From Agromyces cavernae (GTDB lineage: Bacteria; Actinomycetota; Actinomycetes; Actinomycetales; Microbacteriaceae): DNA of 64,000 nt. The notes beneath the pieces were generated by a model. That model ran no database searches, had not been told where the DNA came from, and saw nothing but the letters and a program-made list of their open reading frames with translations. The translations under genes were made by a program, and so were the position numbers. Below, piece by piece: positions 60,009-64,000 of this stretch. The stretch is from contig NZ_JAJNMP010000003.1 of the NCBI RefSeq assembly GCF_021044935.1, positions 558,001 to 622,000 of the forward strand. The letters run 5' to 3'. Position 1 is the stretch's first letter. Each line of letters starts with the position of its first letter.

Positions 60009-61292
60009 TCAGCCGGTCTGCTCCGCGTCGTACCAGGCGGTGAGGTCGGCGGCGACCTCGGCGGGCGAGCGGCCCTGCCAGAGGCCCTGCACAAGTTCGG
60101 TGAACTTCGCGTTGAACCCCGCCACCGGCAGCGCGTAGTCGCCGACGGTCTGGTTGCCGGGGACCACGAGTTCGGGGGCCGCGTCGACGAGGCCCTGCAC
60201 GAGGGCGTCGTACTCATTCGTCGAGACGTCGAGTCCGGGGCGGCTGAAGCTGTCCATCGCGGCCTGCGCCTTGATCGCGTCTTCGTCGGTGGCGAGGTAC
60301 TCGACGAGCGCGGTCGCCGAGGTGACATTCGACGAGCCGTTCCACACCATGTAGGGGTAGGCGAGCGTCGCGCCGATCGGGCCGGGCGCGTCGGATGCCT
60401 CGTCCACTGGCGGGGTGAACACGCCGACCTCGAACGAGGGAGGGCTCGCGGCGAGCGTCGTGGTGAACCATGAGCCCATCGGGTAGATGCCCACCGTGCC
60501 CGCGATGAAGTTCGCCTCCTGGGTGCCCGAGTCGGTCGCGACGTCGTCGGCGGTGGTGTATCCGGCGTCGATCCAGTCGCTCAGGTGCTCGAAGAGCGGT
60601 TCGAACTGCTCGCCGAGCGTGCTCTCGCCGCCGGCCACGGCCTGCTGCCACGCCGGCGTGGTGAGGTTCTGCTGCGGGTGCCAGACCTGCTGCGCCTGCA
60701 CACCCGTCGCCCAGTCGGCGGCGAACGCGATGGGGCGCTCGACCCCCGCGGCGTCGAGCGCGGCGAGGGCCTCGTCGAACTCCTCCCAGGTCTTCGGGGT
60801 CTCGGTGATGCCGGCCTGGGCGAAGAGGTCCTTGTTGTAGTAGAGGACGGACTGCGCCTGGGTGCCGACGCCGACGACGTTGGTGCGGCCGTCGGTCGAG
60901 TAGGTGTCGACCATGGGCGTCTCCGCGACCCATGCCTGGTCGGTGAGGTCGAGGATCTCGGGCGCCGTGTCGACGGTGGGGAAGATCGACTCGATCACGT
61001 CGGGAGCCGTCCCTGCGGCGAGCAGGGCGGGGAAGGTCTCGGCGACCGATTGGCCGGTCGGGCCTTCGATCTTCACGTCGACCCCGGTCTCCTCCTCGAA
61101 CGGGGCGACGAGCGCCTCCCATTTCGCCTGGGTCAGGTTGTCGGTGATGTTCACGAGCATGCGGACCTCGCCGCCGACCTCGCCATCGCCCTCGGCGCCG
61201 GCGCCGGGCGACGAGCAGGCGCTCAGGACCATCAGGGGCGCGACCGCAGCGGCCGCGATCCACGGTGCTCGTCGTCTTCCGGTTCCAGACAT
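60009..61292 (-). CDS. Extracellular sugar-binding lipoprotein (CUT1)
   Basis: 427 residues, ATG at 61292 with GGAGAGGAG upstream. The signal peptide MSGTGRRRAPWIAAAAV leads to the lipobox LSAC (Cys26). Mature features: VRMLVNITDNLTQAKWEAL, TPKTWEEFDEALAALDAAG and GIYPMGSWF, typical of family 1 binding proteins. Receptor of the second sugar importer; the ligand is unknown. It has its own promoter and is not linked to the CoA operon. Confidence 0.93.
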   Translation of the reverse strand: MSGTGRRRAPWIAAAAVAPLMVLSACSSPGAGAEGDGEVGGEVRMLVNITDNLTQAKWEALVAPFEEETGVDVKIEGPTGQSVAETFPALLAAGTAPDVIESIFPTVDTAPEILDLTDQAWVAETPMVDTYSTDGRTNVVGVGTQAQSVLYYNKDLFAQAGITETPKTWEEFDEALAALDAAGVERPIAFAADWATGVQAQQVWHPQQNLTTPAWQQAVAGGESTLGEQFEPLFEHLSDWIDAGYTTADDVATDSGTQEANFIAGTVGIYPMGSWFTTTLAASPPSFEVGVFTPPVDEASDAPGPIGATLAYPYMVWNGSSNVTSATALVEYLATDEDAIKAQAAMDSFSRPGLDVSTNEYDALVQGLVDAAPELVVPGNQTVGDYALPVAGFNAKFTELVQGLWQGRSPAEVAADLTAWYDAEQTG

Positions 61293-61362
61293 CGTTGTCT
61301 CCTCTCCTGATCCCGCTCGGGTGCGGGACGATGCTCGGGTCCCTGGGCAATACGACCCATAG

Positions 61363-61392
61363 GACATATGACGTATACATCGTACGCGCCAA
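61363..61392 (-). promoter_or_regulatory. Promoter and candidate GntR operator of the second importer
   Basis: On the minus strand TTGGCG (61387-61392) and TATGTC (61363-61368) are 18 nt apart. The region contains ATATGACGTATACAT (61366-61380, plus strand), sharing GACGTAT with the promoter at 57.3 kb. This suggests common control. Confidence 0.55.
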
Positions 61393-61449
61393 GCCTGAAT
61401 CGGGCAAGCGCTTTCCCCAGAATCGCGATCCCTCGCCCCCTCGCGCAGC

Positions 61450-61482
61450 AGGGGCGCCGTCGATCGACTCGGCGACGCCCCT
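61450..61482 (-). terminator. Hairpin terminator of the beta-helix gene
   Basis: AGGGGCG and CGCCCCT outer arms, with CGCCG/CGGCG inner arms separated by one unpaired base, form a long GC stem 15 nt after the stop of the beta-helix gene. Loop about 10 nt. Confidence 0.6.
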
Positions 61483-61496
61483 CCCTCCGCCCGCCG

Positions 61497-64000
61497 TCAG
61501 CGGACGTCGACGACCATGGCCTTGCTCTCGCTCTGGCCGAGCGCATTCATGAATTTCATGACGTAGCTGTGCGCCCCCGAGCCGCGCCCCTCCAGCGCCA
61601 CGCTGACGCGTTGCGCCTGCGGCGTCGCATCCGCAAGCTCGCCGGTCGCGATCTCGACGCCGTCCTCGCTGAGCGACCACGACGTCGCATTCGTGCCCCA
61701 CCGGAGGTCGGCGGTCACGGTGTAGTCACCGTTCCGGTCTCGATTGTCGTGCGAGAGAACCGGCTTCGCCGGCGCCGCCGCATCGACCTTGACCACGTGC
61801 GCGGCACAGGGTGTCGCGCCCGTGAAGTTCACGAGCTCGCAGGTGTAGGTGTACTCGCCGTTCGGCTTGCCGCTGATCGGCACGGTCACCTTCTGCGCCG
61901 AGGGCGTGTCGGCGTCCAGCGCGACTTCGGCGACGACGACTCCATCTTCGAAGAGGCGGAAGCTCGTTCCGTTCTCCCCCCACCACATGTTCGCGGTGAC
62001 GGTGAAGGAGCTTCCGCGGATGCCGTCGTGGGAGTTGTCGTCGCTCAGGACGACGCGGCCCGGCACCGGGGGCAGCAGCGCCTCGATGCTCGTCGTCAGC
62101 GCGGCGAGTGCCTCGTCGATGTGCGCTTGGGACGCATCGGTGGCGTCGCCGACCGCGACCGCCGCCCCGAGCGCGTCCTCGAGGCCCGCGGTGTCCCCGA
62201 CCGGGTCGGTGGCGAGGAAGCGCTCGGCGCGATCGACCTCGGTCCACAGCGCCGCTGCGTCGCCACGGTCGGGACGACCCATGCCGTCGCGCGAGACGAG
62301 CCCGTTCCATCGCTCGACCCACTCCGCGCCGAACGACTCGGCGACGGCGCCCGACGACGAGAACTGCAGGGTCTCGAGGTCGAGTCCGGCGGCCTCGACG
62401 GAATCGGGCTTCACGAGGTTCGTGTTGATCTTGTCGCTCCAGCGCGAGAGCGAGTACGACGACGCGGGATTCGCGAACGTGTTCGTGCTGCCCTGGTACT
62501 CGCCGCCGCCGATGATCACCGAGTGGTCGAGTTCGTTGCGCGCCTGCACGTAGAGCGAGTCCTCGTTCTCCCAGATGTCCGAGCGGCTGCATCCGTTCGT
62601 GGCATCGACCGCGTAGTCGGCGACGGTGCAGGGTTCGCCGGTCTCCGTCACGCGGGGGACGTACCAGTCGTCGATCTCGGGGAAGGCGATCGGGGTGCCG
62701 TCGGAGTACTCGGCCGCGCCATTCGTGTAGTGCTCGACCCACGCCTCGATGATCTCGGGCGTCGAGCTGTACTTCTCGCCCTCGCGAACATCGAGGTACG
62801 CGTTGAACCGGCTCTGCACGACCCAGGCGTTCGAGACCGGCAGCCCCTTCTCGCCCTTGCGGTGGTAGAGCTGATCGTGCCCGGTGCGGGCGACGTCGAT
62901 GAACACGTTGTCGTTCGCGGTGTTGCTGTGGCCCGACTGGAAGAACACCCCCGAGTGGGAGTCCTTCACCACGTTGTGGTGGAAGCGCATGCCCGAGACG
63001 CCGTCGTCCATGTAGAACGCGTCGTTCTTGCCGCCGACCTTCTCGAAGAGGTTGTACGCGACCTCGTTGCCGAGGTAGGTGTAGTCGCGCCCGGTGTAGA
63101 CGACGCCCTGGTCGCCCGCGTTCTGGAGCACGTCGAAGAAGTGGTTGTGATTCACCTTCATGTCGTTGCCCATGATCTGGACGGCCATGTGCGGCGCATC
63201 GTGCACGTAGTTGTACTCGAACGAGTTGCCGACGCCGTAGAGGTAGCCCGCCGGAGTGTAGGTGGCGAGCTTCGAGAAGCGGGTGATCTCGTTGTGGTGC
63301 GCGACGTTGTCGCCGCGCTCGAGCGTGTCGCGGTCGCCGCCCCCCAGCAGCACTCCGCCGCCGCCGAGGTCGTGCAGGAACGAGTTCCGGACGACGTTGC
63401 CGTGTCCGCCGCGCACGGTCTCGTAGTCGGGCAGCGCGGTGATCGTCTCGGTGGTCTCGCCGATCCGGATGGCGTCCATGCTCACGTTCGAGATCTCGAC
63501 GCCATCGATGAGCGTGTCCTCGGCATCGAGCAGCTGGACCCCGCTCACGAGCGAGTTCGACATCGCCAGATCGCGCAGCACGACCCCGGTCGTGCCCTCG
63601 AGCGTGAAGAAGTTCTCGTCGAACGCCGAAAGGGTGATCTGCTTGCCGTCGATCGTGCCGCCCTCGGGCATGAAGTACAGTACGTCGTTGCCCTCGAAGC
63701 GGTCGATGTAGTACTCGCCGGGCGCGTCCAGCTCGGCGAGGACGTTGGTGGCCTTCACCTTGGTGTACCCGTCGACCGGGATGTACATCGAGGGGTACTT
63801 CGTGTACAGGGTCGTGCCGCTCCACGAGAGCATCCGGACCATCTCGTTCGCGTAGTTGTTGCCGAGGTAGCCCGCGAGCCAGCCCTCGGTCTCGTACCGG
63901 GAGTTGTCGATGTCCTCGATCCACTCGGGGTCTGCCTGCACCGGGATGTCGGCGTACTCGCCGAACCCGCGGGTGCCCCAGTCGTGCACGGTCGGCACCG
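61497..64000 (-). CDS. Large secreted-type beta-helix protein, GH141-like (partial, N-terminus off window)
   Basis: At least 834 residues; the frame is open to the right edge, so the N-terminus and any signal peptide are missing. A right-handed parallel beta-helix (about the first 430 residues) has GVVLRDLAMSNSLVSGVQLL and the sequence YTPAGYLYGVGNSFEYNYVH, with APHMAVQIMGNDMKVNHNHF and GVVYTGRDYTYLGNEVAYN. This resembles GH141 (fucosidase/xylanase-type) proteins. A helical linker (about 615-665) and two similar beta-sandwich modules (each about 85 residues, starting VVLSDDNSHDG and PVLSHDNRDRNG) follow. It is probably an extracellular glycosidase or lyase. The GH141 assignment is from motif memory only. 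Confidence 0.75.
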   Translation of the reverse strand, partial: VPTVHDWGTRGFGEYADIPVQADPEWIEDIDNSRYETEGWLAGYLGNNYANEMVRMLSWSGTTLYTKYPSMYIPVDGYTKVKATNVLAELDAPGEYYIDRFEGNDVLYFMPEGGTIDGKQITLSAFDENFFTLEGTTGVVLRDLAMSNSLVSGVQLLDAEDTLIDGVEISNVSMDAIRIGETTETITALPDYETVRGGHGNVVRNSFLHDLGGGGVLLGGGDRDTLERGDNVAHHNEITRFSKLATYTPAGYLYGVGNSFEYNYVHDAPHMAVQIMGNDMKVNHNHFFDVLQNAGDQGVVYTGRDYTYLGNEVAYNLFEKVGGKNDAFYMDDGVSGMRFHHNVVKDSHSGVFFQSGHSNTANDNVFIDVARTGHDQLYHRKGEKGLPVSNAWVVQSRFNAYLDVREGEKYSSTPEIIEAWVEHYTNGAAEYSDGTPIAFPEIDDWYVPRVTETGEPCTVADYAVDATNGCSRSDIWENEDSLYVQARNELDHSVIIGGGEYQGSTNTFANPASSYSLSRWSDKINTNLVKPDSVEAAGLDLETLQFSSSGAVAESFGAEWVERWNGLVSRDGMGRPDRGDAAALWTEVDRAERFLATDPVGDTAGLEDALGAAVAVGDATDASQAHIDEALAALTTSIEALLPPVPGRVVLSDDNSHDGIRGSSFTVTANMWWGENGTSFRLFEDGVVVAEVALDADTPSAQKVTVPISGKPNGEYTYTCELVNFTGATPCAAHVVKVDAAAPAKPVLSHDNRDRNGDYTVTADLRWGTNATSWSLSEDGVEIATGELADATPQAQRVSVALEGRGSGAHSYVMKFMNALGQSESKAMVVDVR

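Noticed and set aside
61726..63924. A 732-codon minus-strand frame inside the beta-helix gene
   Set aside because: Arg/Gly-rich shadow of the overlapping beta-helix frame, without repeats or motifs.
1..64000. tRNA, rRNA, transposase, integrase, prophage or toxin-antitoxin genes
   Set aside because: I looked for typical motifs and recognisable products on both strands and found none. The only transfer-like sign is the direct repeat at 7.5 and 18.3 kb.

Overview
This window is high-GC DNA with long translationally coupled operons, many GTG starts, lipoprotein solute-binding proteins and twin-arginine signals. That suggests an actinobacterium, most likely Microbacteriaceae (Agromyces/Leifsonia/Microbacterium-like). 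The taxon is inferred from composition and gene content; no rRNA or ribosomal marker is present. Nearly everything is uptake and catabolism of sugars, sugar acids, amino sugars, polyamines and an unknown nitrogen compound. I see no tRNA, rRNA, CRISPR array, transposase or phage gene.

Layout. (1) 1-7.4 kb: a LacI-regulated, minus-strand sugar operon with a binding protein, two permeases, a GH36-like glycosidase and a sugar isomerase cut by the left edge. (2) 7.5-8.2 kb: two adjacent decayed genes, a glycerate kinase and a ThuA-like protein, each with a large internal loss. (3) 8.4-18.3 kb: an accessory module with an amidohydrolase, a complete peptide/opine-type ABC importer, a cytosine-deaminase-like enzyme, a divergent GntR regulator and a CynX-type MFS transporter. 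A 45-bp perfect direct repeat derived from a glycerate kinase 3' end lies on both sides of it. (4) 18.4-32.6 kb: polyamine catabolism with two Tat-type flavin amine oxidases, an Lrp regulator, galU, an aminobutyraldehyde-type dehydrogenase, a DAO-type oxidase, a glycosyltransferase, a TetR regulator and a PotABCD-type importer. (5) 32.7-36.7 kb: amino-sugar use with a maltokinase-like sugar kinase (probable glucosamine kinase), a SIS-domain protein and a secreted GH20 hexosaminidase.

(6) 36.7-44.9 kb: non-phosphorylative deoxysugar catabolism (L-fucose/L-rhamnose type) with a mutarotase, aldo/keto reductase, lactonase, SDR and FAH-family hydrolase around a GntR regulator. Beside it is a 2-keto-3-deoxygluconate-type branch: zinc dehydrogenase, SDR, KDPG aldolase and KDG kinase. 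(7) 44.9-57.2 kb: an apparent 12-kb operon starting with an ABC sugar importer and continuing through an enolase-superfamily dehydratase, a metallo-beta-lactamase-fold hydrolase, a Gfo/Idh oxidoreductase, a class III CoA-transferase, a solute-binding-like protein with no signal peptide, a crotonase, an FAH-family dehydratase and an aldehyde dehydrogenase. The joint presence of CoA-transferase and crotonase chemistry with sugar-acid enzymes is the least explained part of the window and my main candidate for an undescribed pathway. (8) 57.3-64 kb: a GntR regulator, a second sugar ABC importer and a large secreted beta-helix protein (GH141-like by motif) cut by the right edge. The two importer promoters share a GACGTAT-centred motif lying between the -35 and -10 boxes, so one GntR protein probably controls both.

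Taken together, regions 6-8 can be read as one saccharide programme: an extracellular glycosidase, two importers, oxidation of the released sugars, and two or three alternative lower routes to pyruvate, lactate or acyl-CoA-type products. Substrates are inferred from family membership and need biochemical testing.
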